Positions 24,830 to 37,200 of a stretch of DNA of 64,000 bases are shown one piece after another (position 1 is the stretch's first letter; the number at the start of each line of letters is the position of its first letter). The position numbers and the translations under genes were made by a program. The DNA is taken from the NCBI GenBank assembly GCA_916700875.1, contig CAKAKS010000060.1, forward strand, positions 8,993,834 to 9,057,833, read 5' to 3'. Below the pieces are notes generated by a model that was not told the DNA's origin, ran no database searches, and was given only the letters and a program-made list of their open reading frames with translations. The DNA comes from Sebastes aleutianus. Its lineage: Eukaryota; Chordata; Actinopteri; Perciformes; Sebastidae.

Positions 24830-25140
24830 GTTTCACCGGAGATCCCACTCATCTCTAACGGACTCCGGGAAATAAGCACGGTTTATTAACGTTAACACCG
24901 CTTTCCGTACGTTCCGGTTACACAGAAACGACTCGGTACCCGCGTAGAGATCCCCTCCCGTCAGAACCGTGAGGTTATATGTTTATAAGTTTACTCTTTA
25001 TGGAGATATTTAGATGTTTTTACGCGGCATCAGAACAGCTTCCGCATCCGGGTTCCGCCCGGAGGAGGGGCCTCCGTGACGTCAGGCCAATGGGAGAGCG
25101 AGCTGCCACCGCCGCGTGCTTCCTCCGCAGAATGTAAACA
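24830..25140. promoter_or_regulatory. CpG-rich block with CRE and CCAAT box upstream of ccne2
   Basis: GC- and CpG-rich relative to its flanks. It holds a perfect palindromic CRE, TGACGTCA (25077-25084), and CCAAT (25087-25091) in forward orientation. It may extend the ccne2 promoter or be the remnant of a bidirectional one; no plus-strand gene is visible to its right. Confidence 0.45.
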
Positions 25141-25249
25141 GAGAGAACACGTGGAGCAGCTGTCAAACAGCCGGTAGAGAGATACTGCTGCTGACACATG
25201 GGTTTATTTTATATTATGATATTATATATTATATGACCAGAGGTACCAA

Positions 25250-25320
25250 TTTATTATTATTATTATTATTATCATTATTATTATTATTATCATTATTATT
25301 ATCATTATTATTTTATTTAT
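25250..25320. repeat. (ATT)n microsatellite
   Basis: About 20 ATT units with a few ATC variants. It interrupts a local duplication: GCTGACACATGG.TTTATTT recurs at 25190 and 25940. Confidence 0.85.
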
Positions 25321-25364
25321 TGCATTGTTCTGCAGCTGAAACCTGGCTTTATTTGGCCCAACAC

Positions 25365-25857
25365 ATATTTGGCCTAACACATCACCGGGTGCGAGCTCCC
25401 CAGACTGCAGGAGCTGTACACCCAGCGGTGCCTCAGGAAGTCCCTGAGGGTCATTAAGGACGACACACACCCCCACAACAGCTTGTTCTCCCTCCTGCCC
25501 TCTGGTAGAAGATACAGGACCCCCAGGTCTCTCACCAGCAGACTGACGAACACTTTTTTCTCCCAGGCCATCAGACTTTTAAATAGATAATTCATACGAC
25601 ACCTTCTCACACAAAAAGTACCTCAATCATATATCTTATACTGTATATGTTCTTAATATGCCTTGTACAAAGTATTTCTTATATATGTATATTCATACTT
25701 CCTGATATGTGTATGTTCTTAATATGCCTTGTACAAAGTATTTCCTTTTATAATTGTAATATAACTTATTTTTAATGTAGCTTCCCAGCAAAAAGCATTT
25801 CACACGATTGTACTTGTATAACCAGCATGACAATAAACATCTTGAATCTTGAATCTT
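25365..25857 (+). mobile_element. 5'-truncated LINE (L2/CR1-like), 3' end
   Basis: Reading from about 25400 gives LQELYTQRCLRKSLRVIKDD, then HPHNSLFSLLPSGRRYRTP and FFSQAIRLLNR followed by a stop at about 25590. This is the typical C-terminus of fish non-LTR retrotransposon polyproteins. A roughly 270-bp 3'UTR follows, ending in AATAAA and the short tandem tail CTTGAATCTTGAATCTT, which fits L2-type LINEs that end in microsatellite tails rather than poly(A). The rest of the reverse transcriptase is missing, so the copy is dead on arrival. Confidence 0.75.
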
Positions 25858-26312
25858 TATTTTATATAATTAACTGATACTTGGAAAGTGACCAGAGGTG
25901 TCAACTTCATTTTTATTTTATGTATTTATTGCTTTGCTCTGCAGCTGACACATGGCTTTATTTAATATTGTTGCATCAGTAATAATGATCTAACGATGTA
26001 CAGTATATACATTACTTTACAACTTTTTATATTTTAGAGGAACATGATTATTTTTCACAGATTATTTGTCTCATGTACTACCGTCAAGATATAGTGACAG
26101 TTTTGTAAAAATAACTCAAAGTGACCAACTGCAGCTTTAAGGCTAATAAATGTACGACCACTTGTCACATCGCCAAACTTTCTTTCTCTGATGAAGTCCA
26201 TGAGATGTAGTTCATTGCTCCACAAAAAGCTAATACGTAGCCCTTGAGTTACTTTGTCTTCTATGGAGGGCTGAACAAACAAACAGAGACAAGAGAGCTG
26301 CGTATGAAAACA

Positions 26313-26318
26313 TTTATT
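26313..26318 (-). promoter_or_regulatory. tp53inp1: Candidate distal poly(A) signal of tp53inp1
   Basis: AATAAA on the minus strand at the left end of an A/T-rich gene-free stretch (26300-31282). Human TP53INP1 also has a multi-kilobase 3'UTR. A nearer signal (26764) or an earlier end remains possible. Confidence 0.35.
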
Positions 26319-27678
26319 ATTATAGGCTAATGAGAGATCACATGTATTAACTATTACAGTTCAAAAACAGATGACCCCACTGATAATTAGCAATTTGTTT
26401 TGACATCAGAACAGAGTGAATTGATCTGTCATACATCCAAAAATACAAAGATGGAGACCAGTTATGTTGATAAATAAAAAGTTAACCCTAAAATTCCTAC
26501 ACCTTTTTTTTCCTTTTTGGCAAAGTGCTGTATTATTCCAGTAAACTACACAAAAAAAAGCGTCTAACACTTGGTGAAAAATAAAAATGCCACAAAATAT
26601 TCTTCACACTTTTTTCTTAAAATAAACAAGGAGAAAAGAGGTTTTGCTACATCATTCTGTCTGGTTTGTTGAGTCATTATAAAAAGGTCGGTGGGCGGCG
26701 GTTGCGGAGAGAAGCTTCCTCCGAGTGGTGCATAGTTGGTTTCTGATGTCCGTTTGTGTGTTTTTATTTATTATGTCCATTCAAGACGTAAGAAAAACAA
26801 AAATAAAAGGGAGTTCAAGTTCTTCATTGATGCATTGTCTTTACATTTCAACCTGGAAGGCACGAGATCCACAAATTTCAAGGCATTGAACAAAAACATT
26901 ACAAATCCCTGTTAGTTTGATGATGGAGAGATGAACTGAGAACAGAAAAGGCTCCCGACAGCAGGAGGAGACGTCTCCTCCAATCCCTTCTGTCTTTAAG
27001 TTTGCCTTTTATAAAGAAAATAACAATAATAACATCGTCCATGATTGCAAAGCTCGATAGCATAGAGAGAGACACATTCGAGAAATAAGAGAAAAGCTTA
27101 AAAACACCAGAGAACCACTCAGCTATCGATTATTTACAGTGAAACCGTACAGACGCCTAACAAACGTTTGTTAGCGTTTTTCTTAACAATGCTACCGTGA
27201 CTGGAGATTCAGGAACCACACTGCAAAAAGGCTCCATCACAACCGATTAAATCTTTACTGAGCTTTAGTGTGTTTATACTGCACAGACTCCTCTCCCTGA
27301 ACGTCTTCTTTAACATGACTTATTTCTATCTATCTTACTGGTGATGTGTTTAATGTTTGATTCGGTCGGTAAAGTCGACTCTAAAATAACTTGTTGTTGA
27401 AAAGTCAACAACATGTGAAGGTCTGGCCTTTCACCTGTTTTGAGATCATTCAATAACGTAAGAACATTTTCCACACAGCTTCAGAAAAAAATAAGATTCA
27501 AAGTTTCAACATGAGATTCCATATGGAAATCCATTTCTGCCAAGAAAAGAAAGAAAATTGTGAAAAGTCAGGAATAATAGAAAATACTCACAGTAAGTCA
27601 AAACTATGAGAAGTCTAAATCTGGTTTATAATTTTTAAAAAATTACTTAATTCAAATTTTAATTATGAGTTAGAAAGT

Positions 27679-27680
27679 TG

Positions 27681-27726
<46 letters not shown>
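27679..27726. repeat. (AT)n microsatellite
   Basis: About 23 AT units inside the putative tp53inp1 3'UTR. Confidence 0.9.
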
Positions 27727-27729
<3 letters not shown>

Positions 27730-28974
27730 TAATCGAAATAAGTAATACTTTTGACTTTCCATCTCATAATTTTTCGCCTCGCTTTCATTTTTGTCATTCC
27801 CAACATTTCGTCAGTTATTTCCTTTTCCTGGCAGAAATGAGCTCCCACAGCAGGATTCAGTCACTCTGTAAGATGGACAGTTTAGTTATATCTATTTAGG
27901 ATATATAGTTTATTCTTTCCTGCAGTGTGGTGATTCGGCCGGGCTCTACTTTCCCAACAGCGGACGTATTAAACGTCAGTCCACCGTTTCAGAGCACCGA
28001 GGCCAACAAATGTTAACAAACACATAAAAGTTAAACAACAACAAAATAAAATCAGTATTATAAACTAGTGAAAGGTTAAAAATCATTGCTACTTTTTTGG
28101 TTTAAATATTTTAACAGTTTAGCAAAATGTAACTAAGTTAACATGGAAAATAGAAAAGTTAAAAAGCATAAAGTACATTTCTAAAACCATGTTAGGTAAA
28201 ATATAAACATCGCTGAAAAAGACCAACAGTTTCTCTCCATCTTGGTGGATTTCCAACAGTTAATTTTCACAGTCCTGGGACCAAGATCAACTAAACTAAG
28301 AGTCAATTAGTTCTCACAAACATTTTCACGAGGGAAAGCTCGCTGGGACGGAGCTGGAAAAAGTCCGAGCACGCACAAAGAATCATCAGCCGTCAAGTAA
28401 ATCTGCATTTTCCTAAAGAGTAAAGGTGATTGGTTGTGACCCTGAGAAGTAGACTGCAGATTCATTTAAGAACACAAACAAAAAAAATAATAAAAAAAAT
28501 ATTTTTCCATTTTCTTTTTTTCTCCACTGTCGTCACACTAACACAACTCTACAACCATGCAACAGATTGCACACTAACATAATCAAACATACCTAAGCAA
28601 GAAACCATATACGCATATATACCAACTTCATACTGATATGTAATCTGTTTTTTTCTTTTCAAAAAAATATTTTGGAAGTTTTTTTTTAAATAAATTTTTG
28701 TTTTTTTTACATTTCTATTCATCTCAAAGCTACCGTTAAAACAAGGCGTTTAGTGATATTTAACCCAGTAATTTTTTCTTTTTTTTTTCTTTTCAAAAAA
28801 ATATTGTGAAAAGTACTGAATTACAAAGTCAGAGGCAGGTTCAGCCGGCGCTGCGGGACGAGCAAAGAGGCGGCGTCGCATCAACAACGACAACAAGATC
28901 ACTGAATTTACAAACTTCAAGGCAGGAAAGTAAAAGGAAGAATCCCATCAAAATGCTCCAACAAAGTGGAAAAA

Positions 28975-29075
28975 GGCAGGTGGTGATTTTATTTGTGTGG
29001 ATAACCGGCCAAATATAGACAACATGAGGTCAGCTCCATCAGAATTAGTGAGTGAGGGAAACTAAAAATCAACGT
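28975..29075. repeat. Dispersed repeat, copy 1 (partner at 34225-34330)
   Basis: GGTGATTTTATTTGTGTGGA through GAGGGAAACTAAAAATCAAC matches 34225-34330 base for base with few changes, in the same orientation. Confidence 0.7.
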
Positions 29076-29424
29076 CTATATCTACAGGAGCAGAAAGGCA
29101 AAGCAGAAGTTTCTCATGAAACTCTCTGTTCTGTTTCTCAGTTTTCGGTTACTACACTTGCCAGTTTCACAGAAAAAAAATCTAAATGCAGCATGTTCAT
29201 GTTTAATTCTGCCAAAATGTCACCAAACTTTTGCATTTAAATGTAAATGTCTCATGGCAAACTGCTGGTATTAGATGCCATACTGGCAAGAAATGAACTA
29301 GTTTCTGTTTCTCTATATTTAAATAAAAACACTGAAAACAAAAGGTTTAGATGTTTTCTATTTAAAAGGGGGACTGACAAGAGATAGATTAAAAAAAGAA
29401 CGGCAAGATATCCTGACTTTTATG

Positions 29425-30270
29425 GCGCATTCACGAGAGCGAAGCAAATTTTTTGTGTGGTGCGATTACATACAAAGTCAATGCAAAGAGGCGAATAGAC
29501 AAAAAAATAACGCAACACAAACACGCAAAATTTGAGTCATTCGAGCGAGAAATTCCCGTGACGCTGTGTCGTGAAAGCCTATCGACGTTGAGATTGTCCT
29601 CCTGTCGCCACTGACGTCCTGACGTTGTTGAATCAGAAATGGAGGAAATAAATCTTGTATGTGTCTGTGGTCACCCAGAGCTACGATAGTACATCATATC
29701 TGTACATCATATCTGTACAGAGACCGGACCAAACTCTGTGATTAAATGGATGTGTATAAACCACAGATCCAAACTCCATTCAGAAAACAAGCATTTTAAA
29801 AGCTGTTTGCTTGTCGTCTTGCGGACAGACCTGACAAAGCCTGAATTCAGACTTTTTAAAAATATGTATTGTAGTAAATATGTAGTTATTTCAGCATCAT
29901 TTTGATCCATTTATTGCAATTAAATCACAGCACAATATGTTAATTTTGGGTTCATAACGCTAGATACAGTCAGTGCAATGACACTGTATGTGAATACAGC
30001 TCGCCGCCGGGTGATATTATGAACCCTGACACGACAGCGTTTGGTTTTCTGACATATCTGGGACTTCCACAACATGTGCAAAGCAGCAACAGTAGTTATT
30101 TCTTCCATAGTTGATGGAGGAAATGGAGGAAAGAAAAGTTGTTGGTATCTATGGAGACAAGCTACTTCTCTTCTCCGGCGCGTCTATCGCGAATGAACAC
30201 AAAAATACCGGCGGTCCAACTCGCAAAAGGTGAAACTTTGCTTCGCTCTTTGTTTGAACACTGCATTAGC
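29425..30270. mobile_element. DNA element with GAGCGAAGCAAA ends, copy 1
   Basis: The left end CACGAGAGCGAAGCAAATTT and the right end AAACTTTGCTTCGCTCTTTG are inverted repeats. The interior matches 36305-36725 in inverted orientation (for example AAGACGACAAGCAAAAACTT against its complement near 29810). No transposase frame; superfamily not determined. Confidence 0.6.
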
Positions 30271-31282
30271 CACGTCTATGGGTCAAAAACACTGGATCCT
30301 ACATTTCCCATAATGCAACTTGACAGAATATTTTCATTGGAGCCTTTCTGTTATAAATAAATGTGTTGTCTCCAAGCTCACAGGATACATCATACAACTG
30401 TGAGTAGTACTCGTCATAAAGAGTACACCGACAGGTTAAATCAATCCCTTTAATTGACCTGTTCTGTTGTGGCGGTTGTCAGAAGGCATTCTGGGAAATG
30501 TAGGAATGATAAAAAAGTAACCACAACAACTACAGATTGCTGATTCTAACAGTGTCGGATTATTTGAGGGGATTTTATCTTTAAGGTTTTGACAACTTTC
30601 CTGCCGAATATCGACGAGCACGACTTCAATCCTGGCAACTTTTTAGGGCAACAATCACAACTCTCCTGTACTAACTAAATGGCACCGCTGTGCTGCTGCA
30701 CTGCTCCTGTTCAAGTGATTCGGGATCTGAAATGTCTCCTGAAAATGTCCTGGGAAGTTGCCCAAAAAGTTGTAGAGGTCATGACATCACCTGAGCGTCA
30801 TCCCGCCACGCTGTGAACCTGCCGCTGAGTAAAGTGACCTACAGCATTGATTCTACACATTAAGTTGTCCGTAAAGAACAAGAAGAAAAAGAAGAAGAAA
30901 AAAAAAAAAGAGAGAGAGAAGATGTCACCGTGACAACTCTTCTTCTTCTCTGTGATTGGACAAACTGGTCCAACGGAGAGAGAATAAAACATGGATGATA
31001 GGAAGAGGAGAGGAACGTGATGACCTTTTCTTTTCATATCATCAATATGAAGGATGGATGGATGATGAAGAAGAGGAAAAACTTCATCCACTGGCCACAT
31101 GAGCTGATAAAACTAAATAAAAATCACCAGCCACGTTCCCTATTTCACCGTCCAATCAGATTTCAGAACAGATCGGGGTGTAACTGATGGCTGATGACAT
31201 GTTGCTGGTGTTGGTGGCCAGTGTCGGTTTCCCATACTGCTTTAAAGGATGGAGGTTGATGATGAGGATGATGAAGGACGCC

Positions 31283-34200
31283 TCAGAAGTTGAGGTGTCT
31301 CTGGCTGGGCTGGTGCAGGTGCACGGAGCTGGCCTTCGGGGGGCGCAGCAGGTTGAGGCGTCGCAGGGCCTTGCGGGACAGCGGCTGGTTGCGTTGGGTG
31401 GTGGCGTTGCCCGCCCGCTGCTGCAGGAGGCCGGCGCGGGCGGAGAGCGCCGCAGCATAGCAGGCTGAGTGGAGGCTGGAGCGACGGGGGACGACTGCCA
31501 CCTCCGGCCTGCAAGGAGACAGAAGGAGAGGAGCGTTAGATGGAGCTGGTGAATGTGTTCTGGTACTTAATTGATTGAAAGAATTTTTTTTTTACGATTT
31601 TGAAATCCAAAGTGGTAAACACTACACATCCAGTAAAGTATGGAAACACTTTGGGTTTCACACATTGCAGGAAAAGCAGAGATAGACATCATGGGTAAAG
31701 CTGCATGCTAACTCTGTCATGGACAGGAAACGTTATACATTCTGAAAATCAAACATTTTTAGTGTATTAATTTAGATATTGTCCAAAATAAAAGTCCCTA
31801 AAAGTGTATGATTCAACTTTGACCCATGGGGTCTAGAGTTAAAAAAGTTAACAAAAATCGCAATAAAATCGTAATATTGAATCACAATACTTAAAAATCG
31901 CAATACATGTCGAATCAGCACCAAAGTATTGTGATAGTAACGAATCAGGAGATAGGTGAATCGTCCCAGCTCTAGAATTTATTTGCTAATCGATTAATTG
32001 TTCGTGTCATCTATCAAGAAAAAAGGTGAAATCTTGAGTAGAGAGGTTGATGGTGTGTTTAATTTTCTCAGGACGTTACCTGTGTCGAGGGCCGTCCAGA
32101 GAGCGTCTCCCCTTCTCCTTCCCAGCGGAGGGTGTCAGGGCGGCGGGCACGTTTCCAGGCAACAAGCCCAGCTCCAGGTCGAGGGAGCGCGGCAGGGGGT
32201 CGAGGGTCAGCCTGGGGGGGCTGCGGTGGGCGTAGACGGACATGCTGGGGTGCTCGATCAGCAAGTTCTCCAGAGGGCTGGTCTCCAGCAGGCCGGGCTG
32301 GCTGCGGCGGCCGGTGAAGCAGGGCGGCGGCGTGACGAACCAGCTCTCCTCCAGAGAGCAGGCGTCCAGACGGAGGAACCCGTTCTCCTCTTCGGCCTCT
32401 TCGTCGTCCTCCTCCGCCCCGCCATCTGGGTCGGTGTCAGCCGTGGAGTTGAGGGAGGTGCAGGAGGCGTAACGGATCGGGGGGCTTGCCATTGGGGAGG
32501 GGATCATCACCAGGTCGTCCTCGTCGTCCTCCTCCTCTTCCTCAGGTCCAACATTGGATCCAGAGAGGCCGTCACCACACTGACTGGAGCAGGCTTCAGC
32601 TGCAGAGACACAAACAACGGGAATTCATTTTTACTTAAGAATTCTACTGTGAGTGGCGCCTTTGTCTGCAGTATTTCAGTTCTGTGTGCCAACATGTTGA
32701 GATACTCATCTCCAATACAACTAAGGCAAATGTAGATTAGTTCCTGGTGCTCACAGGATTGCAAAATTACATCTAAAAAACTCAGTCTACCCATTAAACC
32801 CCTAATATATACCCCAACCTGGACATGCACAAGGCTCTGTACACACTACACTAGGTGTCATCCATCATAAATCATAAATCTGACACAGTGCATGTGCAGA
32901 CAACTGCAGCTGACACATTTTAAAGGGCAAGAGGAAACTCTGTTTACCTTTTTCTGGATAATGAATAAATCTTACTGTTACTCATTTCCATAGGGACTAT
33001 TTAAAAAGTAGTTCCAGTGAAGATTATCCAGAGTAACGTTAATGTGTTTCTAGTACTCCATATTAGCTTATTATCACAGATATATCAGTATCGGTGTACA
33101 CAAAAAATTGCCGTCAAGAAATATGAAATGTTATGTTTGAAGTCAGTGTCTCCGTTACAGAGTGAGTTTATTTTTACATTGTAAAATGTCCTGCTCAGAA
33201 TAGATTTTGGTCACCATTCTTTAAAAAACAAATTCAAGGGATCCATGTGAAACAGCTGTTGTTTTGCTGGTAGAGGTGAAACTCCAGTGTAATATCTTCA
33301 GTGTGCCAGCAGGCGGCGCTGTGACCTGTCTGAGAAGCAGCAGCAGCCGTCAGATGTAAACAGTCATTTTGTTGATGCAGAGCAGCCAGAGAGCTGCAGG
33401 CGGGCCAACCTGCCAGCTCAGCATCACATGTCCAACTGAAACCACAACCTGCACGCATGTTTTCTGTTAATGTGTCTGCAAACACGCCCGCTAAACCCGC
33501 CTCACGTTTACAGAGCTGCCTAATCTGCTCACCTGATCCTTCCTCTCCGTGCATGAAGCTACAGAAACAACCGCTGCACGTTTGCTCACACACTAATCAT
33601 TGTGCTGCACTGCTGCACATCGAACTCTGCTATTCGCCAAAGTCTGTGAGTCAGGCTGTTGTTTTGATCCAACATCAGCTTCTAATGGTTCACAGAGACG
33701 CAGGAAGTTATGAAAGGAAACATGATCTCCAGCTGGCAGACTGGAAACTAAAAATAACAGAGTCGACTAAGCAGACGTCTCCTTCTGATTTCAGTTCTGT
33801 TTAAGGACCTGCTGTTTTTCTCCTTTAATAACTGCTTGGACCAAATGACCTGTGTGCAGTGTGCATTTAACTTGCTTGTTGCCGTGCAAGAGAGCCATTG
33901 TTTGGAGCTCATAAACGCCAACCGGTGGCTCTGACTCCCAATCATACTAGCCAACCCTACCGGGAGACTCCCGTTTTTCATTGCCCTCTCCAGGTTTCCT
34001 CCCGCAGTCACAATTCTCCCGCATTTCTCCCGATTTATGGCAAATTTTCACACTTAAACCCATTTCTGGCGCTGTATAGCGTCTATAATCCCTACTGTTT
34101 CCACCTGGACGACAATACAGCTACACCAAATGTCGTTTCCCGGCAGAAGAGAGCAATCTATGCTCACAACACAGTGCAGTTTGAGCTCATGTTTGAGCTG

Positions 34201-37200
34201 TGCTCGCCATAGCGGGCGGCGTGGTGATGTGGTGATTTTATTTTTGTGGATAACCAGCCAAATATAGACAACATGAGGTCAACTCCCTCAGAATTAGTGA
34301 GTGAGGGAAACTAAAAATAAACGTCTTGACACACAGGAGCAGACCAACGTACCCATCAGCTGTGCGGTCAAGATCAGACTAGAGACATAACCACTTAATA
34401 GGTGAGTGAATAGTACTCGCTCTCTTCCGACGTTTGTGTTTTTTTTAAAACAGAAAACACAGGTTTTATACTGCGATATTTACTGAAAATGACACAATAC
34501 AGCCAACAGTAGCCTCAGTAAACTTTCAGGCTCCTGGTGATCTCCCTCTAGCCAGCTGTCACCTTATTTAGGTGTTTGTAGTGAAATGAGGGGGTGTTGT
34601 ACAGACAACTCCTCATTTCAACTTCACCAAACAGCTTTTCCTCATCCGTTGGAATAAGGAATAAATAGAAACAGGACGTCTGACAAAAGTTCAGCTCATA
34701 AAGTCACGCTGTGCAGCGCTTCGTCGCTCGCGGCCAGTTAGTTCATTCCAATAGAAAACAATATAATCAAACTGATTTTGTCACTGGCGTTTGCTCGTGT
34801 TGCATTCAGTTTGGAGGGTGTAATATGTAGGCTACATGCATCCCAATACATTAGACCTCTCTGTGTTGAACATTACATTCCCTCTAGATTTTCTTTTTGT
34901 GAACCCCCAACCTTAAAGTTCAAACTGGCCTATGTTGCAGTGTACTTATTATTTTCATTGTATTAAAGTCACCAGAAAGCAGGAAACAAAGTCTCTGCTT
35001 TGGTTTTGAAATCCTCCCTATTTTTAAGGTCTCAAGGCTGGCGAGTATGCTCCCAGGAGTTCACAGAGGAATCCTTGTTTACCCACAACAGGCTTGAGTG
35101 CTGACTCAGCGCCTGCCAGCTGATCTGAACACTTTATCCTCTCAGCAGCGGGACAACCCCCGCTACCCAAGTCCATCAGCAGCTGACCTCTTCCTCCTGC
35201 AGGAAACTGAGGAGGTTCAGCTGTGTGGTATCAGCTGAACTACAGGTCTACACGGCAGCAGGGACTGTTGTCAGCTAGGACCAGCAGTGTTTGGGAGACT
35301 TTGGCGGGCTGCGTGTTGGGTTAATGGGGTCAGTGTGGATTATGAACGAACCGGCTGACCTTCCACTGTGTCCTCTACGAAACACGAAGGCTCAGAGTCT
35401 GCAGGGTCCACGCAAACAGATTTCACTCTCAACCAGACTCAAGTCACAAATCAGCCATTTCAGCAAATTTGCAAGCCATGCAACCTTTTTAAATGTTGAC
35501 ACGTTTCACAAACTGCATACTTGTTGACACGTGCATGAACACGTGAGAGCCCTGCAGGACTTGCAAATGTATCTGCAATTTAAGAGCGTCGAATGTTTTC
35601 TGCCGCCACCGTTTGTGTGAGCAGTGACTCCCGAATCATTTCTGTTAACAGGCACCCGGCTCGCAGGCCTCAAGGCCACGATACCGTCCAACACATAGAC
35701 ATGCAGCTCTGATGTCTGTCTACAGACAGGCGGACGTTTTCACACCTGTGCAGCTGGTGTTCACGGTCATAAATTCTGCAGATGTCTGCAAGATGGATGA
35801 GCAGACAGTTAGTATAATCTGATCTGTAAAGGCTGCTGTTAAAAACAAACCTGGCCTTCAATAACAAACTATGGAAAATATAAACGTGTTCTTTTCTTTC
35901 ATTAACAAAGAAACCAAAGCTCTCAAATGTTAACTTTAGTCTAAACATGCAGCCAATGAGAATTTTTCAAACATAAAATAGTCTAAAATTGGCAAAGAAA
36001 ACATTAAGAATAAGTAAACAAAATTATAAATCTGACCAGACATTTGATGCCAGTTTTTGGTCCTCGACAGTTGTCACCCTTCTGAGCTACAGACACGAAC
36101 ACCCCGACCTATCAGGCCTTTATCCCTTTATCTATTGCTTTAATAAAAAATATATTAAGTACATGATGTTTTGTGCAGCTAATACACAATATGTGTTGAA
36201 TTAAACTACAATATTCTAAGTAACGACACTATGATACTTTAATATTAGTCATTGTAGGGTGTCTGGTTTAAGTATTCATCAATTTTGGTGGGAAATTGAA
36301 ACATAACTGTCAGATTCACACCAAGAGCGAAGGAAATTTTCGCCTCTCTTTATCCGCGTGACTTGGACCTCCGATATCATTTATGTTCATTCGCGCTAGA
36401 CGAAATGAGAGGAGAAGAAGCTTGTCTCCAAACGCCGTCGTGTCTGGGTTCATAACATCCCCCGGCGGTGAGCTGTATTCACATACAGTGCCATTGCACT
36501 GACTGTATCTAGCAGCCACACGTCGCCACTGCGGCATGAACCCAAAATAAACAGATTTTTGCAATTAAATCGCAAACAGATCAAAACTATGCCGAAATAA
36601 GTACATAATGATGGTGATTTGTAAAAAGTCTGAATTCATGCTTTGTCAGGTCTGTCCGCAAGACGACAAGCAAAAACTTTTAAAATGCATGTTTTCTGAA
36701 TGGAGTTTGGATGGATCAGTGCCAGTCTATACAGCTGCTCCATCAACACTCAACATAAAGTCGAGCTCAGCCAGACTTCATGAAGAGTTTATAACTTTAT
36801 GATGCACCTTGGAGAAACACAACACCGTGTCCAGGTGTGTGTGCGGCTGCTCTGTGCCCATACATGTCCACCTCCATCTATTTTTACCTCCTCTGGTCCC
36901 CCAGGCGCTTTTGTTTGGCGTGTTTACAGGTTGACTACCATAAACTGCCTGATGCCCCCCGGCCTGAAGTGGGCCAGCCTGCCTCTGCCACCTCCCCCCG
37001 GAACCGGAGACGGGTCAGGACCGGCGCCGGGTGAACGGTGGGCCAAATCAAAGCTGTGAGCTACACTCTGAGCCTTCTGGAAGTCACTGCAGTGTGTCAT
37101 GTTTCTGTGTACAGTGCGTGTGCGTGTGTGTGTGTGTCCCAATATGTTTTGACTGGGATCTTTTTTTTAACCCAGACAGCTCAGGAAACTTGGCTCGACT

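Noticed and set aside
32047..32735. Plus-strand ORFs of 62-245 codons
   Set aside because: They are shadows of tp53inp1 coding exon 2 on the opposite strand, kept open by its high GC content.
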